This document shows positions 1 through 8,026 of a stretch of DNA of 16,622 bases, piece by piece (within the stretch, counting starts at the first letter, position 1; the number at the start of each line of letters is the position of its first letter). Source of the DNA: Ruminococcaceae bacterium UBA5579. Lineage in GTDB: Bacteria > Bacillota > Clostridia > Oscillospirales > Ruminococcaceae. The stretch spans positions 34,270 to 50,891 of the forward strand of contig DILZ01000098.1 in the NCBI GenBank assembly GCA_002425305.1, in the 5' to 3' direction. A model generated the notes under the pieces. It was not told the DNA's origin. It ran no database searches and saw only the letters and a program-made list of their open reading frames with translations. Made by a program: the position numbers and the translations under genes.

Positions 1-1
1 G

Positions 2-3000
2 TATATTAAAGATGAGAGCGCAATTAATGTTTTCTGGTATTCAACTGACAATAGTGCGGTTTCTCTTTACGAAATCTCGAATGACAGCGAATGGATAAAG
101 TTTGCCGAGATTTCCGACGATGATTCCTATAAGTATGTTATTACTGATGATTTCCAAGCAAAACAGATAAAAGCGGTTCAAGAAACAAAAGACGGCACAA
201 TTGAATCCGAACCGTTTTCAATCAAATTCTCCGAGGGCAAGTATACTTGCACATTGCCGGACGACGATAATGACGGTCTGCCCAACATTATTGAGAAAAT
301 ATTCGGCACAGACTCCGAAAATCCTGACACGGACGATGACGGCTTGACCGACTATGAGGAAGTCTATATTACCGGAACCGACCCGCTGAAATACGACACC
401 GACGACAACGGGATCAATGACGCTGACGATGATTCCGACAGTGACGGTCTGTCCAACAAGGAGGAAATTGAACTCGGAACAGACCCTCAAAATATCGATA
501 CGGACGGCGACGGCTTGTCCGATTATGATGAACTTAACAAATACAATACCGATCCGCTGAAGGAGGACAGTGACGGCGATACCTTGAAAGATGGCGACGA
601 AATCGAGATCGGGCTTGATCCTAACGATCCCGAAACCTTTGGCGTGCCCGATGCGGAGTATAAGATCAAGCAGACTGTTTCCGCCGATAGCAAGGCGCTT
701 AAAAGAGTAAATACCGATGAAAGCCCGTATAAACTCTCAATGGAGGTTAGTGCTTCCGGAAACATAAATGGCGGTTTAAACGCCGACAGAAGCAGCTATT
801 CCACGGTTGTTAACAGCGATATACAGCTTGGCGAAACTATTGATTTGAAATATATCGGCGGAAATGTCGATGAAGTCAAGTTGAATTTCACGATTGGCGA
901 CGCTTATCTTGAAAACGAGCTGAACCTGTTCCCGGATGAGGAAGAAATGCAGGGCATAAAACGGCTTAATATCTTCAAGTACTTTGAGGATATAAATATG
1001 CTGCTGCCTATTGAAACCGTTATTGACGAAGAAAACAACACCATCTCCGCTACGGTCGACGAATTGGGAACATACTGTGTAGTCGATGTGGAAAAATGGC
1101 TGAATAATCTTATTGGGACAGATATGCCCCAAGCGGTAAGCCTTTTGTCCGACGATGACGACGAATTCTATATTGAGGTGGAGGAAATTCCCGATTTCTC
1201 CGAAGAAGAGACACGCATTTCCGGCAGTACGGATGTGAATGAAACTATGGAAGCAAGCAATGAAGTAAATGCTGAGGCAACGGCAACGGTGTTCCGTGCG
1301 GCTGCTGCGCCATATGCTGCTCCTTACGCGGAAGGGTTTACTCCCGTTAGTGCCGGTACGCCTGTTGACGTTGTATTTTTGCTGCAAACAGCAGGAAGTG
1401 TCGATTATTATTTTTGGGATCAGATAGAAATGATTAGAGATGTAATGGACGAATTACAGAAAAGCTATGGTAAAGATAACGTAAGAGTTTGCGTTATTAC
1501 GTATGACCTTTCCAAAGCAACAATTCTTAGTCCAACAACATGGTTTACAAATTCCGATGATTTGCAGAATGCATTGTACGGAATTACATACGAATATACA
1601 AATTCGTATGTAAACAGGGGAAGTGCGTTTGACGAATTGATAAAAAATGTGTCATTTAAAAAGTCCGCTTCTAAGTTTGTATTCCAAGTTATAAACGGCA
1701 ATACAACTGTTGGTTCTGGTTATTTCAGTCAGCTTGACGCTTGCTCAAAGCTTTCCATTAACTATTCGGAAATTATGCCTGAGGGCTGGTATTATGAAAA
1801 CTCGGCATACGGTCAAAAGGTTGAAGACGCAATCAGCAAAACCGGCGGCGTTAGTCTGATATATGATTTTGGTCCGACTACATGGGATGTGTATAATCAT
1901 ATTTGCGCCTTTGCAACTCCTCCCACAACCGAATATATGGTCACAATAGCCGACTCTTGGAAGAAAATAAAACTTAAGGGTATTCTTGATCCCAATAATG
2001 GTATTGATACAGATGAAGACGGGCTGACGGATTGGGACGAGGTCAATAAGGAATATATTGATATAAATGAGGATGGCTCATTTAAGTTACCCACATTTGA
2101 AGAGCTTATGAACGTGTTATCCAAAATATCGGGATATGATGCTTTAAAACGGCTTTATCAGATTTCGGGCTTCGAGTCTGTAAATGATGTCTATTTTTTG
2201 CCTATCATAACCAATCCGGCAGATAGAGACAGCGACGGGGATGGGTATGATGATGTTTCAGACCTTAAACCATTATCCTGGGATGATTATAGTTTTTTGG
2301 ACAATGAAATATATAATATTGGTCAATTCGATGAAGAACAGTTGACATATCAACAGATTGAAGCGACACGCGTTGGTTCAAGTAATTTTTCACTTAACAT
2401 GAGTATATCGAGTAACGATAATAATCAGAAATTCAGGTTTAAGTGGTGTGGGAATGGTTACAAGATATACCCTATCGATGGTGAAAGCACCAATAAAGTA
2501 TTGACTGTAGATACTGCGAACACTCCCCATAAGGTTACCATTGAAACTGATAAAAACAAACGTGAGCAATTGTGGGAGGTTCTCCCGCGGTTCTTTATTG
2601 ATGACACATACGGTGAATATTCTGATGGTTTGATTTTTAGAAATAAAGGATTGGACAATTCTGGAAACAAAGGAAAACTACTCTATATTTCATCTTTTTG
2701 TGGCAATCTTTATGTGTCTACAGAAAGAGAAGCTAACACTAGATTTAAGATATATTCAACAAATAAATGGACTAGATTTGGAGAAGCTTTTTTAAATTCT
2801 ATTGGGTGGGAGGATACAGGAATTGGTTATGGAATGATAAGCTTTGAAAATTATAAAATTAACACAGAAAGGGGTTTGGATGATATCAACATTGTAGAAA
2901 TGGATGGCAAGGAACTGTTAATAAATCAAAGCAATGGGGCGTTTAAAGACTTGAGGTTTAACTCGGTAAAAATGGATGAAACATGCTGCGAAATAATGGC

Positions 3001-3514
3001 AACTTACAATGCAATGACACTGGCAGGATATCAAGTTGACTTCTTCAAGCTTGCGCTAGAATTCGAATATAATGCAACTCTACATGTTCCTGTTGTCGGA
3101 GACTTTTGTTTTTCTGGTACATTTGGAAGCGATCCTAATGAGATAAGATATTGTCTTGATGCGTACAATATTCCATATTCAACATATGATTGTATGGATT
3201 ATAACAGTTATAAAAAAGTAACTGAGGCATTTGACAAGGATTTACCATACGGAAAAAGTGGAATTATTTCATATGACTTCAATGTTAATATTCCATGGTG
3301 GGTTCAGCTTTTAGTTCCAATTACAATTCCAATTGCCCATTCACATCCATTAATACATACATTTGCTCTTACATATAATCCATCAAACCCGTATGAACCT
3401 GTTAATACATTTAATCGGTTTAGCGATGATAGTGCCCCTAAATGCTATTGGTCAGTATATGATATTTTTAAAAATCGAGATAATTATTTTAATATTGGTT
3501 ACATTATTCATTAA
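2..3514 (+). CDS. Large secreted polymorphic-toxin-like protein, 5' end outside window
   Basis: The frame is open from the window edge to TAA at 3512-3514, giving 1170 visible residues; the true start lies upstream, and the TTG at 254 is only an internal codon. Numbered from base 2, residues ~87-211 are acidic DxDxDG repeats (thrombospondin type 3/calcium-binding type), with two more sets near residues 663-683 and 738-758. Residues ~454-640 resemble a von Willebrand A domain, but the metal site reads LQTAGSV where a functional MIDAS has DxSxS. Residues ~800-920 look like a ricin-type beta-trefoil. The C-terminus (~980-1170) resembles papain/C39-like peptidases: a Cys pair (C995/C996) in ETCCEIMATYNAM, His1119 in IHTFAL and Asn1138 in FNRFS. 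The 3' third is visibly AT-richer than the 5' part, as is common for exchangeable toxin tips. A membrane protein (probable immunity) follows after 21 nt. I infer an extracellular effector; the substrate is unknown. An alternative is a surface adhesin with a peptidase domain. Confidence 0.75.
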   Translation, partial: YIKDESAINVFWYSTDNSAVSLYEISNDSEWIKFAEISDDDSYKYVITDDFQAKQIKAVQETKDGTIESEPFSIKFSEGKYTCTLPDDDNDGLPNIIEKIFGTDSENPDTDDDGLTDYEEVYITGTDPLKYDTDDNGINDADDDSDSDGLSNKEEIELGTDPQNIDTDGDGLSDYDELNKYNTDPLKEDSDGDTLKDGDEIEIGLDPNDPETFGVPDAEYKIKQTVSADSKALKRVNTDESPYKLSMEVSASGNINGGLNADRSSYSTVVNSDIQLGETIDLKYIGGNVDEVKLNFTIGDAYLENELNLFPDEEEMQGIKRLNIFKYFEDINMLLPIETVIDEENNTISATVDELGTYCVVDVEKWLNNLIGTDMPQAVSLLSDDDDEFYIEVEEIPDFSEEETRISGSTDVNETMEASNEVNAEATATVFRAAAAPYAAPYAEGFTPVSAGTPVDVVFLLQTAGSVDYYFWDQIEMIRDVMDELQKSYGKDNVRVCVITYDLSKATILSPTTWFTNSDDLQNALYGITYEYTNSYVNRGSAFDELIKNVSFKKSASKFVFQVINGNTTVGSGYFSQLDACSKLSINYSEIMPEGWYYENSAYGQKVEDAISKTGGVSLIYDFGPTTWDVYNHICAFATPPTTEYMVTIADSWKKIKLKGILDPNNGIDTDEDGLTDWDEVNKEYIDINEDGSFKLPTFEELMNVLSKISGYDALKRLYQISGFESVNDVYFLPIITNPADRDSDGDGYDDVSDLKPLSWDDYSFLDNEIYNIGQFDEEQLTYQQIEATRVGSSNFSLNMSISSNDNNQKFRFKWCGNGYKIYPIDGESTNKVLTVDTANTPHKVTIETDKNKREQLWEVLPRFFIDDTYGEYSDGLIFRNKGLDNSGNKGKLLYISSFCGNLYVSTEREANTRFKIYSTNKWTRFGEAFLNSIGWEDTGIGYGMISFENYKINTERGLDDINIVEMDGKELLINQSNGAFKDLRFNSVKMDETCCEIMATYNAMTLAGYQVDFFKLALEFEYNATLHVPVVGDFCFSGTFGSDPNEIRYCLDAYNIPYSTYDCMDYNSYKKVTEAFDKDLPYGKSGIISYDFNVNIPWWVQLLVPITIPIAHSHPLIHTFALTYNPSNPYEPVNTFNRFSDDSAPKCYWSVYDIFKNRDNYFNIGYIIH

Positions 3515-3535
3515 TTCGCATTTGGGGGTAAGCAT

Positions 3536-4006
3536 ATGAAACGGCTTTCAATAATTTTTTCCGTAATTGCATTTTTTGCACTAATTCCAACCGTATATCT
3601 GACCATATTTCGCATTCAAAGAAGCGATTGGGTGATAACCGACGCGGAAATTACGTTCATATCTTCGATGGACGGAACGGTAGAAGGTACTTTTACAGAC
3701 TTTAACGGAGTGGTTCACTCCGAACAATTTCTGTACATTGACTGGAAATTTCAAAAATTAGGTTTGATAAGACCCCGTTTCCCGTCAATAGCCAACCGCA
3801 ATAAATATATTGGCAAAACGGTCAGAATTATGTATGATCCTGAAGCGGCAAATTCGGGAGATATTGGTGGGAGGATTGATATTGCCGGTTATGACAATTG
3901 GTTGCAAGATATCATTGTTTCAGTGAGTGTTCTCGGTATCTCGATTATTTTACTCGCGGTGGTTCTCATAAGGACTATCCGAAAAAAAGACAATAGGAAA
4001 GCTTGA
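3536..4006 (+). CDS. Two-helix membrane protein, DUF3592-like; probable immunity protein 1
   Basis: 156 aa, starting at ATG 3536 behind GGGGG at 3524-3528. A hydrophobic helix covers residues ~5-25 and a second ~125-148, ending in a basic tail (RTIRKKDNRKA). Between them is a soluble region with GTFTDFNG and the TVRIMYDP signature, the layout I associate with DUF3592 proteins. It begins 21 nt after the toxin stop, so it is probably co-transcribed. A membrane-anchored small protein directly downstream of a toxin with a variable C-terminal domain fits an immunity role; the function is inferred from position and from the duplicated copy downstream. Its last ~115 bases plus about 20 bases of downstream sequence are nearly identical to the end of the second copy. 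Confidence 0.7.
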   Translation: MKRLSIIFSVIAFFALIPTVYLTIFRIQRSDWVITDAEITFISSMDGTVEGTFTDFNGVVHSEQFLYIDWKFQKLGLIRPRFPSIANRNKYIGKTVRIMYDPEAANSGDIGGRIDIAGYDNWLQDIIVSVSVLGISIILLAVVLIRTIRKKDNRKA

Positions 4007-4026
4007 AAAAACATAATGTACATTTT
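3891..4026 (+). repeat. Direct repeat copy A: shared 3' end of immunity genes
   Basis: 136 bases matching 4651-4786 at an offset of exactly 760, with 7 mismatches by eye; 62 consecutive bases (3956-4017) are identical. It covers the last TM helix, the stop codon and ~20 noncoding bases of the immunity gene, ending where the displaced toxin tip begins. Confidence 0.9.
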
Positions 4027-4228
4027 ATATAGCTTTCCTTGGTGGATAACAGATTTTCATATTCCAATGCACTACTTTGCAGCAACATATGATTCTTCAG
4101 TAAGCGTCGATCCAATTTGTACCTGTAATTATTATGGAGGAGAAACTACACAAATTATATTTCCATCTATAAAATACGCTTTAAACGAGCGTAGAGCACA
4201 TTTTAAAATTGGATATGTTATTGAATGA
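4016..4228 (+). pseudogene. Displaced alternative toxin C-terminal tip, N-terminally truncated
   Basis: The 70 codons align with the last ~75 residues of the big toxin: FPWW against IPWW, then His19 (PMHYFAATYD against LIHTFALTYN), Asn38 (CTCNYYG against NTFNRFS), and the ending FKIGYVIE against FNIGYIIH. It carries the half of the peptidase domain with His and Asn but not the catalytic Cys, and is divergent enough to be a different toxin variant. No good ribosome binding site precedes ATG 4016. It lies in the same frame as immunity gene 1, four codons after its TGA, directly after the shared repeat. This is how orphan toxin tips look in contact-dependent inhibition and Rhs loci: a silent cassette paired with its own immunity gene. 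Translation as a free peptide seems unlikely. Confidence 0.65.
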
Positions 4229-4250
4229 ACAACTTCGGAGGAACTCATAT

Positions 4251-4766
4251 ATGAAGCGTTTGAAGCGTTTTTTAATTGTTATTTTAAGCTTAACATCGGC
4301 AATTTCTTTAACCGTATTAGTTTCCAAAATAATATTTCGTATAGAACGGCGCAGCTGGATAATCACAACGGCGGAGATCACGTTTATTGGTACGGAAGAT
4401 GGGTTGGTTTTTGGAACGTTTACGGACTGTAACGGTCAAGTTCATTCGGAGCATCGTATGTATAATGATGGTAAATTTCAAAAGATTTCTATTTTTACAC
4501 CTTGGGCGAAAAATCCGGAACCTTACCTCGGAACTACCGTAAGAATTATGTATAATCCGTCTACGCTAGCTCTGGAAGAAATATCTCATTCATTTACCAA
4601 TAAGGACGGAGAAACCGTTTTTAGGTATCGGGGAATCGAGATCGCAAGCTATGACAACTGGCTGCAAGATATCATTGTTTCAGTGAGTGTTTTCGGTGTC
4701 TCAATTATTTTACTTGCGGTGGTTCTCATAAGGACTATCCGAAAAAAAGACAATAGGAAAGCTTGA
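4251..4766 (+). CDS. Two-helix membrane protein, DUF3592-like; probable immunity protein 2
   Basis: 171 aa from ATG 4251, chosen because GGAGG at 4237-4241 sits 9 nt upstream; an in-frame TTG at 4209 has no such site and overlaps the preceding tip. It is a paralogue of the protein at 3536-4006: an N-terminal helix (~7-30), AEITFI, GTFTD.NG.VHSE, TVRIMYNP, then the same C-terminal helix and an identical basic tail. It differs by an insertion of about 15 residues before the second helix (around HSFTNKDGETVF). The central, probably extracellular, region is diverged while the membrane C-terminus is nearly invariant. That is expected if the middle recognises the matching toxin tip and the ends are recombination anchors. 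Terminator at 4902-4932. Confidence 0.7.
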   Translation: MKRLKRFLIVILSLTSAISLTVLVSKIIFRIERRSWIITTAEITFIGTEDGLVFGTFTDCNGQVHSEHRMYNDGKFQKISIFTPWAKNPEPYLGTTVRIMYNPSTLALEEISHSFTNKDGETVFRYRGIEIASYDNWLQDIIVSVSVFGVSIILLAVVLIRTIRKKDNRKA

Positions 4767-4786
4767 AAAAACATAATATACATTTT
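4651..4786 (+). repeat. Direct repeat copy B: shared 3' end of immunity genes
   Basis: Partner of 3891-4026. Identity continues past the stop codon to 4786 and then stops. The pair brackets the displaced toxin tip plus most of immunity gene 2, so recombination between copies would delete or swap a 760-bp cassette. Confidence 0.9.
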
Positions 4787-4901
4787 TTCATTAAAAATGC
4801 TTGAACTGATTATAGCCAACACGACCTATGAAATCAAGCACTGTTTGGTAGGATCAGCAAATCACCGACAAAACGATTGGCTCATTTAAATAGCTTTAGC
4901 T

Positions 4902-4932
4902 CCGAGGCGACACCCCGCCTCGGATATTTTTT
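4902..4932 (+). terminator. Rho-independent terminator of the toxin/immunity locus
   Basis: Perfect 8-bp GC-rich stem CCGAGGCG/CGCCTCGG with a 6-nt loop, followed by ATATTTTTT. It closes the toxin-immunity-tip-immunity series. Confidence 0.9.
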
Positions 4933-5570
4933 AATGGTATACCCCTTTATGTTTTCACCATCAAGTAGTGTGCTTAATATCCGTGAAACAAAAACAATTG
5001 GCAACGACTCACTTTACAAATATTTAATATAATCACTTCCGAAGCACGATGGGCTTAGGAAGTATCACTTCTAAGCGTTGCTGTTGCTTTTCAGAGAGTT
5101 GTCAAGTTCAAGATGTTTCAAAACCTTTCTTTTTCAGCATTTTAAAGTCCCTTAATCTGCCTCAAAATCAGGAAGTCAATTTCGTCCAGCTTTTTGGTCG
5201 TATTGCCGCGGTCATCGGATCACTTCATTATGTAATCTGGCGTTCCCCCAGTGTTTTCATTTGATACCAAATGAAAAATCGGCAAGCACTAAGTCTTAAT
5301 GACTTTGCTTGACAATTTTGCAGGGGAATTTTCAAAAAACTTGCTTGTTTGGAATGCGTTTTCGATTATAAACGGCACCATATCGAAATACGACCAGGTA
5401 AATTTGGATTTTGACAAAATTGGTAATTTCAGCGGCTTTGGTTATGGTCAAAATTAATAAAGTTTTAAGCAAGAATTTGGCAAAAAATACAAAAACCGTG
5501 CATTTCACGCAAAATATCGACATCTTGCGCAAGGACGCGCATGATGGGCAATTTCCAGTTGGAAAACAGG

Positions 5571-5599
5571 TTGATTTCATAGTAAATATATGTTATACT
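5571..5599 (+). promoter_or_regulatory. Sigma-A promoter with extended -10
   Basis: TTGATT at 5571-5576, a 17-nt spacer, TATACT at 5594-5599, with TG at 5591-5592 forming an extended -10. It points at the gene starting at 5729, leaving a ~120-nt leader that contains the two inverted repeats described next. Confidence 0.75.
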
Positions 5600-5611
5600 T
5601 ATTATAAATAC

Positions 5612-5644
5612 TAACGTTGGATAATTGTATTTTATCTAACGTTA
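5612..5644 (+). promoter_or_regulatory. Leader hairpin / operator-like inverted repeat
   Basis: 13-bp arms (TAACGTTGGATAA and TTATCTAACGTTA, one G-U pair) around a 7-nt loop, starting ~12 nt after the -10 box. It could be a repressor site overlapping the transcription start or a 5' mRNA stem; there is no U-tract, so it is not a terminator. Confidence 0.6.
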
Positions 5645-5692
5645 AAAAGCAAATATTAGAACCATTTTGTCAGGATGCAAAATATGTGAAGG

Positions 5693-5714
5693 ATTTAGCA
5701 TAATTATGCTAAAT
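5693..5714. promoter_or_regulatory. Perfect 22-bp palindrome just upstream of the ribosome binding site
   Basis: The half-site ATTTAGCATAA is followed immediately by its exact reverse complement. It ends 3 nt before the AAAGG ribosome binding site (5717-5721) of the gene at 5729. Either a dimeric regulator's operator or an RNA stem able to affect translation. Confidence 0.6.
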
Positions 5715-5728
5715 ATAAAGGTTCAATT

Positions 5729-6682
5729 ATGAAAACAAATGCGTTAAAAGATTATTTAAGTGTTGTTGCAAACATAGAAAAAGAGCGATATATGCAAGAT
5801 AATTTGTATAGCTATCTTCAACAACGAATTTCTCAGTTAGGTATACCCGCTCACATAGAAAAGCCCATTCGCTCTGGTGCCTTTGACGCAACGGACTTAT
5901 TAATGTGGATTGGTGGTGGTGCTTTATTTGGGTTTATTGGTGGAGGAATTATTTGCGGTATAATTTCACTTTTTAACGTAGGGTTATTTGATACCTTAAT
6001 TCATTTGGGCGGTTTATTTCATACCATATTTATTGGCGGTTTGGTCACTGCTGCAATAGCGATGATCGGTGTAATTATTTACGCTGTATATGCTGCAAAA
6101 TCCGATTCATTAGATTATAATTACCGATATAAAAAATATGTCCAAGCTTGTTCTAATGATAAGGCACGAGTTGAAAATGAACTCAAAGAGCGTGAATTAT
6201 TCGTTCAGCAACAAAATCTCCTTGCAAAGCAAATGCAAGAAACTAAGGAAATTTTGCAAGCTCTTTATAATAAAGGAATTATATATAAAAAATATCATTG
6301 GAATTTTGTTGCAATATGCACGTTTTATGAATATATTGATTCACAGCGCTTTACTGAATTGGGAGCAGCGTATAATCAATATGAGGTGGAGCTTCGCCTA
6401 GAGCATATCACAGATAGACTTGATATAATAATTGATAAATTAGATGAATTGATAAGAATTCAATATATCATATGCTCGAAAATTAGTGAGGCGAACCATA
6501 TGCTTAACAAAATTTGGAGCTCCAACTTGGAAATTGCCTCACATATTCAAGAAATCGATGCAAACGGTGATGAATTGAACAGTCGCATATCGACACTGCA
6601 GCGAAATTCTGATTTTATGTTGTACCTTACGGAGGAGCATATTAAGGAACAGGATTATCGTAAAAGATATTCAATAAATTAA
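5729..6682 (+). CDS. Membrane-anchored coiled-coil protein, unknown function
   Basis: 317 aa; ATG 5729 with AAAGG at 5717-5721. Residues ~1-50 are soluble and helical. Two hydrophobic segments follow, ~56-82 (glycine-rich, WIGGGALFGFIGGG) and ~98-124, separated by a short loop. The rest is a long charged, helix-forming region with coiled-coil character at ~145-180, ~225-262 (EHITDRLDIIIDKLDEL) and ~275-300. No enzymatic motif or signal peptide is evident. AT-rich codon use matches the radical SAM gene downstream, on the same strand after 291 nt, but a shared function is unproven. The leader carries its own promoter and two inverted repeats, so it is probably a separately regulated single gene. 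I do not recognise a named family. Confidence 0.75.
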   Translation: MKTNALKDYLSVVANIEKERYMQDNLYSYLQQRISQLGIPAHIEKPIRSGAFDATDLLMWIGGGALFGFIGGGIICGIISLFNVGLFDTLIHLGGLFHTIFIGGLVTAAIAMIGVIIYAVYAAKSDSLDYNYRYKKYVQACSNDKARVENELKERELFVQQQNLLAKQMQETKEILQALYNKGIIYKKYHWNFVAICTFYEYIDSQRFTELGAAYNQYEVELRLEHITDRLDIIIDKLDELIRIQYIICSKISEANHMLNKIWSSNLEIASHIQEIDANGDELNSRISTLQRNSDFMLYLTEEHIKEQDYRKRYSIN

Positions 6683-6757
6683 CCTTTCTTAATATTATAG
6701 TCACAATCTACAAATTGAAAAATTTACTGTGAAATAATCAAAGAACCTCTAAGACCA

Positions 6758-6838
6758 ATGCAAAAAGAAAAAATGGGCAAGGCGCGTTGGGAGCGAGAAA
6801 AACTAGTGAAGATGGGAGCATCTGTCGAAAAATATTAA
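6758..6838 (+). pseudogene. Possible C-terminal remnant of a lost gene
   Basis: Between the coiled-coil gene and the radical SAM gene, 26 codons from ATG 6758 to TAA 6836 read MQKEKMGKARWEREKL and onward. The frame stays open upstream to a TGA at 6716-6718. The basic, helical composition looks like a real protein C-terminus, but no family can be named and no ribosome binding site is present. Confidence 0.2.
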
Positions 6839-6973
6839 TGAAGTAGATTGCATGCCCTGGTTTTTCCGTGGGAAAGATTATAAAAGTACCCTAGAATAAA
6901 TTCAAGTAGAAATAGTTGTGACATGGACTTTCAAAGATTAAAGAAGCAGTTTAAGCGCATAGGAGGGATATAT

Positions 6974-8023
6974 ATGAACATTTTTGCAACATGGCTTACG
7001 ATTAATAGATCGTGCAATTTAGACTGCAAGTGGTGTTATGCTCAAAGGATAGAAAAAGAATATGATATGAATTTCAATGTTGCGAAAGCATTAGTTGATA
7101 TATCAGTTAATAATGGAATTAAAAACTTTAAATTGATAGGTGGGGAACCAACGATTTATCCACATTTTTTTGAAATACTAGAATACCTTATGCAGTTGAA
7201 TGTTAGTATAACGATTGTAACAAATGGTATAAGACTTGCAAGTGTTAAGTTCTGTCAAAAAATAAAAAATTACAATTATCCCAATTTACATTTTGGCATA
7301 TCTCTTAAGGGGTCTTCTGATGAAGATTATTTGCGCGATTGTGGAAATAAGGGATACTCAAAATTGATTGCAGGAGTTAAAAATTGTGAAAGATACAATT
7401 TGAGCTATTCGCTTTCTTATGTATTAACACATGAGAATATCAACACATTAGAAAGATTTGCATGTAACATAAAAGCAAGTGGAATTACCAAGCCTATTTT
7501 TATGGCGTATTGTAATGCTGTGATTTCTGAAGATAAGAATGATGACTTTGAATTGCAGTTGAAAATGGATTATGATTTTTCCAAGAAATACGAATCAGTC
7601 AGTTGTATTCTAGAAGATAAATTAAGAATTCATCAAACTTTTCCGTTGTGTATGTGCGAACCATCCACATATAATAAAATGTTAAAAAAAGGTCAAGTTA
7701 ACACTACTTGTCACGTTCATAAAAGAAATGGCTTAATTTTTGATACAGACGGTTCAATATTGCTATGTAATCATTTGGCGGGATATGGAATTGGAAAGTA
7801 TGGTGTTGATTTTTGTGATGCAAAAAGTTTCAGCCTTTATTGGGATTCCAATTATGTTGTGGATTTGTACAAGAAATTCACTACAATACCATCAGTAGAA
7901 TGTCAGAGATGTGAATTGGTATCAAAATGTGGAGGGGGATGTTTTATCCAATGGTTTACACAACACTTTGAAGATTATAAACAATTTCGGGATTTACAGA
8001 GAGTAAATGACGGAGGTGAATAG
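6974..8023 (+). CDS. Radical SAM/SPASM-like peptide maturase
   Basis: 349 aa from ATG 6974, selected because AGGAGGG at 6961-6967 lies directly upstream; an in-frame ATG at 6923 lacks such a site. The 4Fe-4S/SAM motif CNLDCKWC has Cys14, Cys18 and Cys21 (CX3CX2C), followed by the SAM-binding GGEP at 56-59. The C-terminal third is cysteine-rich: C246, C265, C281, then CX2CX5CX3C at 310, 313, 319 and 323, the arrangement of SPASM/twitch domains that hold auxiliary Fe-S clusters in peptide-modifying enzymes. Length is typical of RiPP maturases. The Cys-rich peptide gene starts 3 nt after the stop, with its ribosome binding site inside this gene, so both are co-expressed. Likely reaction: radical-based crosslinking, such as thioether formation on the Cys-rich peptide. 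The chemistry is inferred. Confidence 0.88.
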   Translation: MNIFATWLTINRSCNLDCKWCYAQRIEKEYDMNFNVAKALVDISVNNGIKNFKLIGGEPTIYPHFFEILEYLMQLNVSITIVTNGIRLASVKFCQKIKNYNYPNLHFGISLKGSSDEDYLRDCGNKGYSKLIAGVKNCERYNLSYSLSYVLTHENINTLERFACNIKASGITKPIFMAYCNAVISEDKNDDFELQLKMDYDFSKKYESVSCILEDKLRIHQTFPLCMCEPSTYNKMLKKGQVNTTCHVHKRNGLIFDTDGSILLCNHLAGYGIGKYGVDFCDAKSFSLYWDSNYVVDLYKKFTTIPSVECQRCELVSKCGGGCFIQWFTQHFEDYKQFRDLQRVNDGGE

Positions 8024-8026
8024 TGT

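Larger units (their letters stand above)
4767..5728. other. Intergenic region, 962 nt, no convincing gene
   Basis: Apart from the terminator at 4902-4932 and the promoter and palindromes at 5571-5714, it holds two short open frames that might be gene debris. One is 30 codons at 4797-4889. The other is 52 codons at 5299-5457 (MTLLDNFAGEFSKN onwards), whose composition is protein-like but which has no ribosome binding site. Two inverted repeats sit side by side. TTTTCATTTG/ATAC/CAAATGAAAA is at 5254-5277. At 5283-5311, CAAGCA pairs with TGCTTG and AAGTC with GACTT around a TTAAT loop. Longer open frames here, on both strands, resemble no family I know. Confidence 0.5.

Noticed and set aside
254..256. 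TTG as the start of the large toxin-like protein
   Set aside because: The same frame is open back to base 2 and reads as normal protein, so the gene continues beyond the window edge.
5049..5614. Open frames of 60-80 codons on both strands
   Set aside because: Low-complexity or Phe/Cys-rich translations, no start signals and no similarity to known families.
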